From contig NZ_JAGPXN010000001.1 of NCBI RefSeq assembly GCF_018070575.1, positions 558,001 to 622,000 of the forward strand: 64,000 bases of DNA, in the 5' to 3' direction. The translations under genes were made by a program, and so were the position numbers. The notes beneath the pieces were generated by a model. The model was not told the DNA's origin and made no database searches. It saw nothing but the letters and a program-made list of their open reading frames with translations. The DNA is from Micromonospora sp. C31 (GTDB taxonomy: Bacteria > Actinomycetota > Actinomycetes > Mycobacteriales > Micromonosporaceae). Below, piece by piece: positions 11,690 to 20,902 of this stretch. Positions within the stretch are counted from its first letter, which is position 1. Every line of letters starts with the position of its first letter.

Positions 11690-12646
11690 TCAGAGAACCG
11701 CGCGCAGGGCGTCGAGGTCGGCGTCGGTGGGCTGCCAGGCGCCCGCCTCGGCGTTGGCCCGCACCTGCTCCGGCGAGGTGGCGCCGGCGATCACCGAGGT
11801 CACCGCCGGCTGGGCGGCCAGCCCGCCGATCGCCACCTGGAGCATCGGGAGCCCTCGCTCGTTCGCGTATGCCTCGATGGCCTCGATGGTGTCCCAGTCG
11901 GCGGCGGCGAGGCGCTGGGCGTACCGGCCGCCACCGGCGAGGCGACTGCCGGCCGGCGGGGCCTGGTCGCGCCGGTACTTGCCGGTGAGCAGCCCGTTGG
12001 CCAGCGGGAAGAACGGCAGCAGCCCGAGGCCGAACCGCTCGCAGGCCGGCACCACCTCGGTCTCGACGGAGCGTTCCAGCAGGCTGTAGTGGTTCTGGGC
12101 GCTGATGAACCGCGACCGGCCGTTCGACGACGCCACCCAGTCGGCGTCGGCGATCTGCCAGCCGGCGAAGTTGGAGTTGCCCAGGTAGCGCACCTTGCCG
12201 GCGCGCACCAGGTCGTCGAGCGCGGCGAGGGTCTCGTCGATCGGGGTGCCCGGGTCGGGCTCGTGCATCTGGTACAGGTCGATGTGGTCGGTGCCGAGCC
12301 GGCGCAGCGACGCCTCCACCGCCCGGGCGATGTAGCGACGGGCACCCCGGGCACCGAAGTCGGGGCCGTTCATGCCGTTCATGTCCATGCCGAACTTGGT
12401 GGCCACCACCACGTCGTCGCGCCGGCCCTTGAGCGCCTGGCCCAGCAGTTCCTCGGAGCCGCCCTGCGGCTCGCCGTAGATGTCGGCGGTGTCGAAGAAG
12501 TTGATCCCGTTGTCGAGCGCGGCGTCGATCACCGCCCGGGTGCCGTCGAGGTCCAGCTTGCGGCCGAAGTTGTTGCAGCCGATGCCGACCACGGACACCA
12601 CGAGCCCGGAGTCGCCCAGCCGGCGATAGGTCATCGTCTCAGTCAC
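11690..12646 (-). CDS. Aldo/keto reductase
   Basis: A 318-residue NADPH-dependent oxidoreductase of the AKR superfamily. The catalytic tetrad is visible: Asp and Tyr in NFFDTADIYG, Lys in VVVATKFG, His in IDLYQMHEPD. The C-terminal cofactor segment is SVIAGATSPEQVRANAEA. GTG 12646 was chosen (an AGGG lies 8 nt upstream); an ATG at 12634 would remove four residues. Substrate is unknown. It is a single gene, 104 bp before the thi riboswitch region and not part of that operon because the thi promoter lies between. Confidence 0.92.
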   Translation of the reverse strand: MTETMTYRRLGDSGLVVSVVGIGCNNFGRKLDLDGTRAVIDAALDNGINFFDTADIYGEPQGGSEELLGQALKGRRDDVVVATKFGMDMNGMNGPDFGARGARRYIARAVEASLRRLGTDHIDLYQMHEPDPGTPIDETLAALDDLVRAGKVRYLGNSNFAGWQIADADWVASSNGRSRFISAQNHYSLLERSVETEVVPACERFGLGLLPFFPLANGLLTGKYRRDQAPPAGSRLAGGGRYAQRLAAADWDTIEAIEAYANERGLPMLQVAIGGLAAQPAVTSVIAGATSPEQVRANAEAGAWQPTDADLDALRAVL

Positions 12647-12733
12647 GAGATCAACCCTATGCCGAGCACGAGCCGCACGCCGACGACCGCGAAACCCACC
12701 CCGCACGGATGCGGTCGGCCGGGTCGGCGGGGA

Positions 12734-14413
12734 TCACGCCACGTCCCAGACCGGCTCCGGGGTCTCCACCACCTCGTTGTCGCTGCCGAACAGCACGAAC
12801 CGGTCGAAGGACCGGGTGAACCAGCGGTCGTGGGTCACCGCCACCACGGTCCCCTCGAACGCGGCCAGCCCGGCCTCCAGCGACTCCGCCGACGCCAGGT
12901 CGAGGTTGTCGGTGGGCTCGTCGAGCAGCAGCAGCGTCGCCCCGGACAGCTCCAGCAGCAGCACCAGGAACCGCGCCTGCTGCCCGCCGGAGAGGCTGTC
13001 GAAGCGCTGGTCGCCCTGGCCCGCCAGCTCGTAGCGGCTCAGCACCCCCATCGCGGCGTGCCGGTCCATGCCGGCCCGGTGCTCGTCGCCCCGCCACAGG
13101 ATCTCGACGAGGGTCTTCCCCGTCAGTTCCGGCCGGTCGTGCGTCTGCGAGAAGTGCCCGGGGCGTACCCGCGCGCCGAGCCGGGCCACCCCGTCGTGCG
13201 CCACCGGTGCGAGCGCGGCGGCGCCGTCGACCGGGCCGTTGGCGGGGTCGGGGTCGGTGCCGCCCCGGGCCAGCAGCCGCAGGAAGTGCGACTTGCCCGT
13301 CCCGTTGGCGCCGAGCACCGCGACCCGGTCGCCGTACCAGATCTCCAGGTCGAACGGGAAGGTCAGGCCGTCGAGCTCCAGTTGCTCGCAGATCACCGCG
13401 CGCTTGCCGGTCCGCCCGCCGGTCAGGCGCATCCGGATGTCCTGGTCCTTCGGCGGTACGGGCGGCGGCCCGGCCTCCTCGAACTTGCGCAGCCGGGTCT
13501 GCGCGGCCTGGTAGCGCGAGGCCAGCCCGTCGTTGTACGCGGCCTTCTGCTTGTACATCAGCATCAGCTCGCGCAGCTTCTGGTGCTCCTCGTCCCACCG
13601 CCTGCGCAGCTCGTCGAGGCGGGCGTGCCGGGCCACCCGCGCGGAGTGCCAGCTCGCGAAGCCGCCCGGGTGCACCCAGGCGCTGCCGCCCTCCACGGCG
13701 ACCACCCGGTCGGCGGTGTGGGCCAGCAGCTCCCGGTCGTGCGAGACGTAGAGCACCGACTTGGTCGACTCCCGCAGCCGCCCCTCCAGCCAGCGCTTGC
13801 CCGGCACGTCGAGGAAGTTGTCCGGCTCGTCGAGGAGCAGCACCTCGTCGGGACCGCGCAGCAGCAGTTCGAGGGCGAAGCGCTTCTGCTGGCCGCCGGA
13901 GAGGGTCCGGACGGGTCGCTCCCGGGCGCTGTCCCACGGCAGGCCGAGCACGATGGTGGCGACCGTGTCGAAGAGCACCTCGGCGTCGTACCCGCCGACC
14001 TCGCCCCAGGCCGCGAGCGCGTCCGCGTACGCCAGTTGGGCCTTGCCGGCGGCGGTGCTGTACTTGCCGCGGACCTCGGCCGCGCGCATGGCCCCCTCGG
14101 TCTCGACCAGGCGGCGGCCGGCGTCGCGCAGCGCCGGCGGGGCCAGCGACAGCGCCAGGTCGGCCAGCGTGGAGTCGTCGCCGATCATCCCGATGAACTG
14201 GCGCATCACGCCCAGCCCGCCGGCCCGCGCGACGGCGCCGGTCTTCACCGGCAGGTCGCCGGCGACCATCCGCAGCAGCGTCGTCTTGCCGGCGCCGTTG
14301 GGCCCGACCAGGGCCACCTTGGCGCCCTCCCCGACCCGGAACGACACGTCGGAGAAGAGTTCCCGACCGTCGGGAAGGATGTGCCCGACCGCTGCCACGT
14401 CCACGTATCCCAC
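12734..14413 (-). CDS. ABC-F family ATPase
   Basis: A 559-residue soluble twin-ATPase of the ABC-F type, which act on the ribosome E-site or in drug resistance rather than in transport. First cassette: GPNGAGKTTLL, LSGGQQKRFALELLL, EVLLLDEPDNFLD. Second cassette: GANGTGKSHFL, LSGGQQARFLVLLLE, LLLLDEPTDNLD. The charged linker between them (ELRRRWDEEHQKLRELM) is the P-site tRNA-interacting region. The second Walker A has KSH instead of KS/T. GTG 14413 follows an AGGATG ribosome binding site. Whether it protects against an antibiotic or is housekeeping cannot be told from sequence. Confidence 0.92.
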   Translation of the reverse strand: MGYVDVAAVGHILPDGRELFSDVSFRVGEGAKVALVGPNGAGKTTLLRMVAGDLPVKTGAVARAGGLGVMRQFIGMIGDDSTLADLALSLAPPALRDAGRRLVETEGAMRAAEVRGKYSTAAGKAQLAYADALAAWGEVGGYDAEVLFDTVATIVLGLPWDSARERPVRTLSGGQQKRFALELLLRGPDEVLLLDEPDNFLDVPGKRWLEGRLRESTKSVLYVSHDRELLAHTADRVVAVEGGSAWVHPGGFASWHSARVARHARLDELRRRWDEEHQKLRELMLMYKQKAAYNDGLASRYQAAQTRLRKFEEAGPPPVPPKDQDIRMRLTGGRTGKRAVICEQLELDGLTFPFDLEIWYGDRVAVLGANGTGKSHFLRLLARGGTDPDPANGPVDGAAALAPVAHDGVARLGARVRPGHFSQTHDRPELTGKTLVEILWRGDEHRAGMDRHAAMGVLSRYELAGQGDQRFDSLSGGQQARFLVLLLELSGATLLLLDEPTDNLDLASAESLEAGLAAFEGTVVAVTHDRWFTRSFDRFVLFGSDNEVVETPEPVWDVA

Positions 14414-14454
14414 GTCGGCATCCTGCCCGAGCAGGGGCCGTACGGCCCAACCAT

Positions 14455-15060
14455 TTACCGGGTGACCCGCAGCACCCGGTAGCCCTTCTGGCTGGCGTGC
14501 CGCCCCACCTGCCAGCCCTGCTCGACCAGCCAGCGCTGCAACGAGTCCCCGCCGAGGTAGCGGGCCACCACCAGCCAGGCGACGCCGTCCGGGGCGAGCC
14601 GGGGCAGCCAGCGCAGCAGGATCTGGTGCAGTTCGTCCTTGCCGACGTGGATCGGCGGGTTGGACCAGATCTCGGCGAAGGTCAGGTCGGCGGGTACGTC
14701 GTCCGGTGCGGCGACGCGCACCCGGTCGGCCGCGCCGACCCGCGCCGCGTTGGCGGCGGTGAGTTCCCGGGCCCGTTCGTTGACGTCGAGGGCCCACACG
14801 GTCGCCGAGGGCGCCGAGCTGGCGAGCACGCAGGTGATCGGCCCGAACCCGCAGCCGAGGTCGAGCAGGGCGCCGGTGACCTCGGCGGAGGGCAGTTCGG
14901 CCTTGCGCAGCAGCACCGCGGTGCCGGGGTCGAGGCGGGCTGCGGAGAAGACGCCGGCGGAGGAGGCCAGGGTGTAGTCGCGGCCGGCGACGGAGAACTC
15001 GACCTCGCGCGGACTGGCGGCGGTCGTGGGTTCAGCGGTGAAGTAGTGTTCGCCGGTCAC
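14455..15060 (-). CDS. Class I SAM-dependent methyltransferase, RsmC-like
   Basis: A 201-residue small-domain methyltransferase. The SAM-binding motif is LLDLGCGFGPITCVLA and the catalytic motif is SNPPIHVGK, the N-P-P-[F/I]-H form of rRNA guanine-N2 methyltransferases of the RsmC/RsmD group. The C-terminus has the Tyr/Arg-rich SQKGYRVLRVTR. GTG start 15060 (VTGEHYF) was chosen because upstream codons fall in low-complexity repeat DNA. It reads toward the ABC-F gene with a 41-bp gap, so the two may share a transcript. Confidence 0.85.
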   Translation of the reverse strand: MTGEHYFTAEPTTAASPREVEFSVAGRDYTLASSAGVFSAARLDPGTAVLLRKAELPSAEVTGALLDLGCGFGPITCVLASSAPSATVWALDVNERARELTAANAARVGAADRVRVAAPDDVPADLTFAEIWSNPPIHVGKDELHQILLRWLPRLAPDGVAWLVVARYLGGDSLQRWLVEQGWQVGRHASQKGYRVLRVTR

Positions 15061-15141
15061 GCCGGCAATTCTCGCACCGCCGCCCGGCACGGCGGCGCGC
15101 GCCCGGCGCGGGCGCCGTGGGCGGCCCGGACACGGGACGGC

Positions 15142-15198
15142 GGCGCGGGCCCGGCACGGCGGCGTGGGCCCGGCACGGCGGCGTGGGCCCGGCACGGC
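15142..15198. repeat. Three tandem copies of a 19-bp GC-rich repeat
   Basis: Units at 15142-15160, 15161-15179 and 15180-15198 read GGCGTGGGCCCGGCACGGC, the first with one C for T change. Related but degenerate copies precede it from about 15095. Each unit contains a GGGCCC palindrome. It lies between two divergent genes (methyltransferase and one-pass membrane protein). Confidence 0.85.
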
Positions 15199-15268
15199 AC
15201 GAAGCGTCTCCGCGCACAATTTCCCATTTTTCCCGCCTAAAGGGACATTGCCTCCTATTCTGGGCGGC

Positions 15269-16375
15269 ATGGTGTATCGGTACGAGTCCGATGAGGACGC
15301 ATTCATGGAGTACCCGGAGCCCGGGTCCGACCGGTCGGTGCTCGGTGCCGATCCGCCTCCCCCGGCCGGCCCATCCCCGTCCCGCTTCCCGACCCCGTCG
15401 CTGCCACGCGCCAACCGGGTCGTGCTGCCCTCCACCGCGCCGGAGCCGGTCCGCGCCGCCGCGCAGGTGTCGCCGCCGCTGCCCGCCCACGTGCGGACAG
15501 CCGTCGAGGCGCAGTCGCCGGGCCAGCCGGCCGAACCGCCCCCGCCGGCCCAGCCGCTGCTCCCGGCCGAGCCGCCCCGGCCCGCCGGGCGGACGCAGCG
15601 CGGCGGCGGCAGTCGGCTGTGGCAGGTCGTTGTCGGCGGCGCGGCCGTCCTCGCGCTGCTCGCGCTCTGCGGCCTCGGCGCCGCCGCCCTGCTGGCCGAG
15701 CGGGACAGGACCCCGCAGGCCACACCCACGGCCCGACCGGAGGCGGCCGAGTCCGCCGAGGTGGCGGCTCAGGCCCTCGACTCCCGGGACACCGACCAGG
15801 CGCCGCTGACCGCCAAGGAGCTCTTCCCCGGCAGGCAGCTCGTCGTCGCCGAAGGGGAGCCCGCCTACCGGGTGTTGAAGACCCAGTCCAGCGCCAGCTG
15901 CGCGGTGGCGGCCACCGGTGAGGTCGCCGACCTGCTGGTCCGCCTCGGCTGCACCCAGGTGGTCCGGGCCACGCTGCGGACGCCCGACGGCGACCACCTC
16001 GTCACCACCGGGTTGTTCAACCTGACCGACCGGGCCAGCGCCGAACGCGCCCGCGACCGCATCCGGCTGCTGCTCGACGAGCGGGAGGGCCGGTTGCGCG
16101 GCATGGCGGCCAACGAGGACAGCGCGGCGATCGCCACCGCGCCGGCCCGCGTCGGCTGGCAGGTGCGGGGCCACTACCTGGCGTACGCGGTGGTCGCCCG
16201 CAGCGACGGCGAGACGATCAGGTCCGGCGACACCAAGGCCCGGGAGATCCTCTTCGACATGATCGAGCTGCACCTCAACCGGAGCGTGCTGGAGCGCCGC
16301 GCCGACGGCGGCACGGCCGGCCAGCCGACCGACGAGGGCCCGGGCGACACCGGCACCCAGGACGGAACCGACTGA
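15269..16375 (+). CDS. Single-pass membrane protein, unknown function
   Basis: A 368-residue protein with a Pro-rich cytoplasmic N-terminus of about 110 residues, one strong transmembrane helix (VVVGGAAVLALLALCGLGAAA), and an outside domain of about 220 residues with two cysteines (SASCAVAAT and LGCTQVV), probably a disulfide. Topology is inferred from the basic residues before the helix. ATG 15269 (MVYRYESDEDAF) was chosen; a second ATG 36 bp later (MEYPEPG) is also possible. The C-terminal end is Asp/Gly/Thr-rich. I recognise no catalytic motif. Confidence 0.75.
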   Translation: MVYRYESDEDAFMEYPEPGSDRSVLGADPPPPAGPSPSRFPTPSLPRANRVVLPSTAPEPVRAAAQVSPPLPAHVRTAVEAQSPGQPAEPPPPAQPLLPAEPPRPAGRTQRGGGSRLWQVVVGGAAVLALLALCGLGAAALLAERDRTPQATPTARPEAAESAEVAAQALDSRDTDQAPLTAKELFPGRQLVVAEGEPAYRVLKTQSSASCAVAATGEVADLLVRLGCTQVVRATLRTPDGDHLVTTGLFNLTDRASAERARDRIRLLLDEREGRLRGMAANEDSAAIATAPARVGWQVRGHYLAYAVVARSDGETIRSGDTKAREILFDMIELHLNRSVLERRADGGTAGQPTDEGPGDTGTQDGTD

Positions 16376-16393
16376 CGGATCGCGCCGACGACG

Positions 16394-16426
16394 GACGGGT
16401 GCGTGGGCCACGGCCGCGCACCCGTC
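16394..16426. terminator. Bidirectional terminator hairpin
   Basis: The 10-bp stem GACGGGTGCG (16394-16403) pairs with 16417-16426 across a 13-nt loop. It lies 18 bp after the rightward membrane-protein gene and 21 bp after the leftward P1 peptidase gene. Confidence 0.6.
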
Positions 16427-16447
16427 GCGCGTACGGCCACCGGCCAC

Positions 16448-17500
16448 TCACACCCGGAGTTCGACCCGGTGCGTCCGTAGCAGGTCGAGCATCCGGTCGT
16501 GCGGGACCGCGTACTTGACCCGCCCCTTGACGCCGACGGTGGTGCGCGCCATGAACAGCGAGTTCAGCAGCGCCTCCTCGACGGCCTCCAGCACCGCCGC
16601 GAAGACGGGCTCCAGGTCGGACTCCGGCGCGGTCGGTGTCTGCGTGTCGGCGGTGGAGAACGCCAGCGCGTAGTCGCCGCTGCCGCCGGCGAAGTCCGAA
16701 CCGACCCGGGCCATCGCGAAGACGGCCCGGCGGGCGACGCGACCCAGCTGCCGCGCGTCGAGGCGGCCGTCGGTGGCGACCACGATGACGCAGGAGTTGC
16801 CCGGTTGCTCGGGCCCGCCCGGGAGCGACAGGGTCGGCACCCCCACCTGCCCGGGCCGGATCGGCACGCCGGCCACCTGGAGCACGCCGGAGAAGTTCGC
16901 CTGCACCAGCACCCCGACGGTGACCGTGCCGCGGGAGGTCGCGGCGAGCCGCGAGGACGTGCCGATGCCGGCCTTGAAGCCGAGCGCCGCCGTGCCCGTA
17001 CCGGCGCCGACGGCGCCCTCCGCGGGCAGTCCGCCGCGGGCCTCCGTCAGCGCGCCGAGGACGTGCTCCGCCCGCACCGGCCGCGCCCGGATGTCGGACA
17101 GGAACCCGTCGTTGGTCTCCGCCACCACCGGGTTCAGCGACCGGGCCGTCTCCCGACCCGGCTGCGCGAGCATGTAGGTGAGCAGCGCGTCCGCGGCCCG
17201 GAACGTGGACAGCGTCGCGGTCAGCACCACCGGGGTCTCGATCTCGCCCAGCTCGGCCACCTGCGTGGCACCGACCATCTTGCCGTGCCCGTTGCCCACG
17301 AACAGCCCCGCCGGCAGTGACCGGCGGTCGGTCAGTTGGTCCGGGACGATCGCCGTCACCCCGCTACGGATGCTGTCCCCGGCGACCAGCGTGGTGTGTC
17401 CCACCCTCACGCCGGGCACGTCGGTGACGGCGTTCAGGGGTCCCGGCGGCAGCGTCCCGACGACGATGCCGAGGTCCCGTCCGCGGCGAGGTTCCTGCAC
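16448..17500 (-). CDS. P1-family peptidase (DmpA/BapA-like N-terminal nucleophile aminopeptidase)
   Basis: A 350-residue autoprocessing hydrolase. The family start GPLNAVTDVPGVRVGHTTL, the conserved VFVGNGHGK-type segment (LFVGNGHGKMVGAT) and the ETNDGFLSDIR loop are present. The processing site is GNSCVIVVATDG, where cleavage between Asn and Ser would expose the Ser nucleophile. Relatives cleave N-terminal amino acids or beta-peptides. GTG 17500 was preferred over GTG 17509 because AAGGAG lies 8 nt before it, while it would overlap the earlier start. Confidence 0.88.
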   Translation of the reverse strand: MQEPRRGRDLGIVVGTLPPGPLNAVTDVPGVRVGHTTLVAGDSIRSGVTAIVPDQLTDRRSLPAGLFVGNGHGKMVGATQVAELGEIETPVVLTATLSTFRAADALLTYMLAQPGRETARSLNPVVAETNDGFLSDIRARPVRAEHVLGALTEARGGLPAEGAVGAGTGTAALGFKAGIGTSSRLAATSRGTVTVGVLVQANFSGVLQVAGVPIRPGQVGVPTLSLPGGPEQPGNSCVIVVATDGRLDARQLGRVARRAVFAMARVGSDFAGGSGDYALAFSTADTQTPTAPESDLEPVFAAVLEAVEEALLNSLFMARTTVGVKGRVKYAVPHDRMLDLLRTHRVELRV

Positions 17501-17626
17501 GGCTTCCACTCCTTCGACGGTCGATCGATCGATGCGCTGCCGGAGATCGGGCCCCGCGTACCCACCGGGCCGACACTCGGCCCCGGCCCGCCGGTCCGGC
17601 GGTCGGGAGGCGGGGCCGCCCGGACG

Positions 17627-18457
17627 TCAGCCCTCCACGGGTACGCGCAGCCGGCGGGTCGCCTCGGCGCGGCGGGCGTACTCGGCCGGGTCCTCGGGGT
17701 AGCCGACGGCGACCAGGGTCAACCCGTGCGCCGGCGCCACGGTCACCTCGCTGGAGCGTTCCCGGTGGGCCAGCAGGCTGCCCGGCCACTCGACCGGCCG
17801 GCGCCCGTCCCCGGCGACCAGCATGGCCCCCACGAGGCTGCGCACCATCGCCTGGCAGAAGGCGTCGGCCTGCACGGTGGCCACCAGGATCCCGTCCTGC
17901 TCCCGCCGCCAGTCCAGTCGGGTCACCTCGCGCAGCGTGGTGGCGTTCTCCTTGCGCCGGCAGTACGCGGCGAAGTCGTGCTCCCCCACCAGCCCGGCCG
18001 CGGCGGCGTTCAGCGCGGTGAGGTCCAGCGGTCTCGGCCAGGCCAGGATCTCGTGCCGGCGCAGCGGCTCGGCGCCCCAGGGCGCGTCGGTGACCCGGTA
18101 CTCGTAGCGGCGGAAGGTGGCCGAGAAGCGGGCGTCGAAGTCCGCCGGCACGGGTGCCATCGCGCGTACCCGCACGTCGGTGGGGAGCAGTCGGGCCAGT
18201 CGCCGCACCAGCCGCCCCTCGTGCTCGCGCCACACGGCGCTCGGCAGGTCGACGTGGCAGACCTGCCCCGCGGCGTGCACGCCGGCGTCGGTGCGGCCCG
18301 CCACGGTCAGGCCCGTCGCCGTGCCCGCGCCGAGCACCAGGTCGAGGGCCTCCACGAGCACCCCGGCGACCGTGCGTCGGGTCGGCTGGGCGGCCCAGCC
18401 GGAGAAGCCCGAACCGTCGTACGCGACGTCCAGCCGCAGCCGGGTGCGCTCGTCCAC
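17627..18457 (-). CDS. truA: tRNA pseudouridine(38-40) synthase TruA
   Basis: A 276-residue synthase that isomerises uridines 38-40 in the tRNA anticodon arm. The catalytic aspartate is in VAGRTDAGVHAAGQV; the N-terminal LRLDVAYDGSGFSGWAAQP is typical. It uses a GTG start behind GGCGGAGG. It is the last gene after rplQ, as in many actinomycetes, but a perfect 15-bp hairpin lies between the two genes 24 nt before the start, so its expression probably depends on readthrough or a local promoter. Confidence 0.94.
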   Translation of the reverse strand: MDERTRLRLDVAYDGSGFSGWAAQPTRRTVAGVLVEALDLVLGAGTATGLTVAGRTDAGVHAAGQVCHVDLPSAVWREHEGRLVRRLARLLPTDVRVRAMAPVPADFDARFSATFRRYEYRVTDAPWGAEPLRRHEILAWPRPLDLTALNAAAAGLVGEHDFAAYCRRKENATTLREVTRLDWRREQDGILVATVQADAFCQAMVRSLVGAMLVAGDGRRPVEWPGSLLAHRERSSEVTVAPAHGLTLVAVGYPEDPAEYARRAEATRRLRVPVEG

Positions 18458-18480
18458 TCGTACCTCCGCCTCACGGGGTC

Positions 18481-18514
18481 GGGCCCGGCACCCCCGCGGG
18501 GGGGTGCCGGGCCC
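18481..18514 (-). terminator. Strong terminator hairpin after rplQ
   Basis: Perfect 15-bp stem GGGCCCGGCACCCCC (18481-18495), loop GCGG, complement 18500-18514. It begins 14 nt downstream of the rplQ stop on the minus strand and ends 24 nt before the truA start codon. Confidence 0.85.
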
Positions 18515-18528
18515 GACGGTGGCCTGGA

Positions 18529-19107
18529 TCAGGCCTTGTCGCTCTCGCCGGCCTTGTCGTTCTCGCCGGCCTCGTCGCTGTCCTCACGGGCGGCGGCGGT
18601 GTCACCGGACGCCGACACGGGCGGCTCGGCGTCCTGGTCGCCCGAGTCCGACTTCGGGGCCTCCTCGGCCGGGGCGAGCGCCTCGACCTTGTCCTGCTGC
18701 GCGGCCTTGCGGGCGGCGGTCTTCTTGTTCGCCTTCGGCTCGGCGACCTGAAGCTCCTCGACCAGCTCGATGATCGCCATCGGCGCGTTGTCACCCTTGC
18801 GCGGACCGGTCTTCACGATCCGGGTGTAGCCGCCGTTGCGGGTGGCGAACCGGGGCGCGATCTGGTCGAACAGGGCGTAGACCACGTCCTTGTCCTTGAC
18901 GACGCCCAGCACCCGCCGGCGGGACGCCAGGTCGCCGCGCTTGGCCTTGGTGATGAGCTGCTCGGCCAGCGGACGCAGCCGCCGGGCCTTCGTCTCGGTG
19001 GTCTTGATCTTGCCGTGCTGGAACAGCGCGGTGGCCAGGTTGGCCAGCATCAGCCGCTCGTGCGCGGGGCTGCCGCCGAGGCGGGGGCCCTTGGTGGGCG
19101 TGGGCAT
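18529..19107 (-). CDS. rplQ: 50S ribosomal protein L17 with acidic tail
   Basis: A 192-residue protein. Residues 1-120 are canonical L17 ([40 protein letters not shown]), located near the polypeptide exit site. The last 70 residues are a low-complexity extension, first Lys/Ala then rich in Glu, Asp, Ser and Gly, absent from the short Escherichia-type protein but common in actinomycetes. It ends the infA-rpmJ-rpsM-rpsK-rpsD-rpoA-rplQ series. Confidence 0.97.
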   Translation of the reverse strand: MPTPTKGPRLGGSPAHERLMLANLATALFQHGKIKTTETKARRLRPLAEQLITKAKRGDLASRRRVLGVVKDKDVVYALFDQIAPRFATRNGGYTRIVKTGPRKGDNAPMAIIELVEELQVAEPKANKKTAARKAAQQDKVEALAPAEEAPKSDSGDQDAEPPVSASGDTAAAREDSDEAGENDKAGESDKA

Positions 19108-19141
19108 GCTTGGTGCTCCTCAGGTGTGGCGGCAGCGCGGA

Positions 19142-20164
19142 CTAGAGCTGCTCGGTCTCGCGATAGTCGTCGGTGTCGTAGTCGGCCTCACCGAAGGCGT
19201 CCACGACGTGCGCCGGGTCGAAGTTCGGGGCCGAGTCCTTCAGCCCCAGACCCATCCCGGCGAGCTTCATCTTGACCTCGTCGATCGACTTCTGACCGAA
19301 GTTGCGGATGTCGAGGAGGTCGGCCTCGGTACGCCCGATGAGCTCACCAACGGAGTTGATGCCCTCGCGCTTGAGGCAGTTGTAGGAGCGGACGGTCAGG
19401 TCCAGCTCCTCGATCGGCAGCGCCAGGTCGGCCGCGAGCTGGGCGTCCTGCGGGGACGGCCCGATGTCGATGCCCTCGGCGGTCTCGTCCAGCTCCCGGG
19501 CCAGACCGAACAGCTCCACCAACGTCGAGCCGGCGGAGGCCAGCGCGGTACGCGGGCCCATCGACGGCTTGGTCTCGACGTCGATGATCAGCCGGTCGAA
19601 GTCGGTCCGCTGCTCGACACGGGTCGCCTCGACGCGGTACGTCACCTTCAGCACCGGCGAGTAGATCGAGTCGACCGGGATCCGGCCGATCTCGGCACCG
19701 GCCTGCTTGTTCTGCGCCGCCGTGACGTAGCCGCGACCCCGCTCGACGGTCAGCTCCATGTCGAGCCGGCCCTTGCCGTTGAGGGTGGCGAGCTTCAGAT
19801 CCGGGTTGTGCACCGAGACGCCGGCCGGCGGCTGGATGTCGCCCGCCGTCACGTCGCCCGGGCCCTGCTTGCGCAGGTACATGCTGACCGGCTCGTCGTG
19901 CTCGGAGCTGACGCACAGCTCCTTGATGTTCATGACGAGCTCGACCACGTCCTCCTTGACACCGGGGATCGTGGTGAACTCGTGCAGCACGCCGTCGATC
20001 TTGATCGAGGTGACCGCCGCACCCGGGATCGACGACAGCAGCGTGCGCCGCAGCGAGTTGCCCAGGGTGTAGCCGAAGCCCGGCTCCAGCGGCTCGATGG
20101 TGAACCGGGACCGGGTCTCGTTGATCGACTCCTCGGAGAGAGTCGGTCGCTGGCTGATGAGCAT
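19142..20164 (-). CDS. rpoA: RNA polymerase subunit alpha
   Basis: A 340-residue subunit that nucleates polymerase assembly. The N-terminal dimerisation domain includes [19 protein letters not shown]; the C-terminal domain that contacts UP elements and activators includes [21 protein letters not shown] 20164 ([10 protein letters not shown]) is the family start. It lies downstream of rpsD, separated by a 98-bp gap holding a 12-bp hairpin. Confidence 0.98.
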   Translation of the reverse strand: MLISQRPTLSEESINETRSRFTIEPLEPGFGYTLGNSLRRTLLSSIPGAAVTSIKIDGVLHEFTTIPGVKEDVVELVMNIKELCVSSEHDEPVSMYLRKQGPGDVTAGDIQPPAGVSVHNPDLKLATLNGKGRLDMELTVERGRGYVTAAQNKQAGAEIGRIPVDSIYSPVLKVTYRVEATRVEQRTDFDRLIIDVETKPSMGPRTALASAGSTLVELFGLARELDETAEGIDIGPSPQDAQLAADLALPIEELDLTVRSYNCLKREGINSVGELIGRTEADLLDIRNFGQKSIDEVKMKLAGMGLGLKDSAPNFDPAHVVDAFGEADYDTDDYRETEQL

Positions 20165-20219
20165 GTCTTCTCTTCTCTTCCGGGGCGCCCGCCATATGAC
20201 GCCCACGACAAACTGTTCC

Positions 20220-20248
20220 GGTGGCCCGCCCCGGAAGGGCGGGCCACC
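20220..20248 (-). terminator. Hairpin between rpsD and rpoA
   Basis: Perfect 12-bp stem GGTGGCCCGCCC (20220-20231), 5-nt loop, complement 20237-20248, starting 14 nt after the rpsD stop. Terminator or attenuator inside the operon. Confidence 0.6.
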
Positions 20249-20262
20249 GCAACGAGCTCCGA

Positions 20263-20889
20263 CTACTTGGAGTAGAGCTCGACGATCAGCTGCTCCTGGA
20301 CCTGCGTGTCGATGACCTGGCGGGCCGGGAGCGAGTGCACGAGCACCTTCATCTGGCTGGGGATAGCCTCCAGCCACGCCGGAACCGACTTCGAGCCGGC
20401 CTCGGCCTGCGCCACGATGAACGGGGTGAGCTCCTTGCTCTTGCCCCGGACCTCGATGATGTCGTGCTCCTTGACGCGGTACGACGGGATGTCGACCTTC
20501 TTGCCGTTCACGGTGAAGTGGCCGTGCTTGACCAGCTGGCGGGCCATGTCCCGGGACTTGGCGTAGCCGGCCCGGTAGACCACGTTGTCCAGCCGCGACT
20601 CGAGGATCTGCAGCAGGACCTCGCCGGTCTTGGCCTTCTTGCCGACGGCCTCTTCGTAGTAGCCGCGGAACTGCTTCTCCAGCACGCCGTAGACGCGACG
20701 GGCCTTCTGCTTCTCACGGAGCTGGAGCAGGTACTCCGTCTCCTTCGTGCGGCCGCGGCCGTGCTGCCCGGGCGGGAACGGCCGGGACTCGAACGGGCAC
20801 TTCGGGCCATCGCACTTGCTGCCCTTGAGGAACAGCTTCATCTTCTCCCGCCGGCAACGGCGGCAGTCAGCACCGGTGTAACGAGCCAT
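20263..20889 (-). CDS. rpsD: 30S ribosomal protein S4
   Basis: A 208-residue primary 16S rRNA-binding protein and small-subunit assembly initiator. It keeps the Cys cluster near the N-terminus ([18 protein letters not shown] then C, about residues 9-31), so it is the zinc-binding (C+) type. The S4 RNA-binding domain is [20 protein letters not shown]. In many bacteria S4 represses its own operon; no clear pseudoknot was identified here. Confidence 0.98.
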   Translation of the reverse strand: MARYTGADCRRCRREKMKLFLKGSKCDGPKCPFESRPFPPGQHGRGRTKETEYLLQLREKQKARRVYGVLEKQFRGYYEEAVGKKAKTGEVLLQILESRLDNVVYRAGYAKSRDMARQLVKHGHFTVNGKKVDIPSYRVKEHDIIEVRGKSKELTPFIVAQAEAGSKSVPAWLEAIPSQMKVLVHSLPARQVIDTQVQEQLIVELYSK

Positions 20890-20902
20890 CTCTCTCTACC
20901 TC

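Noticed and set aside
15142..15198. CRISPR-like array
   Set aside because: The units are directly adjacent without spacers, so this is a simple tandem repeat.
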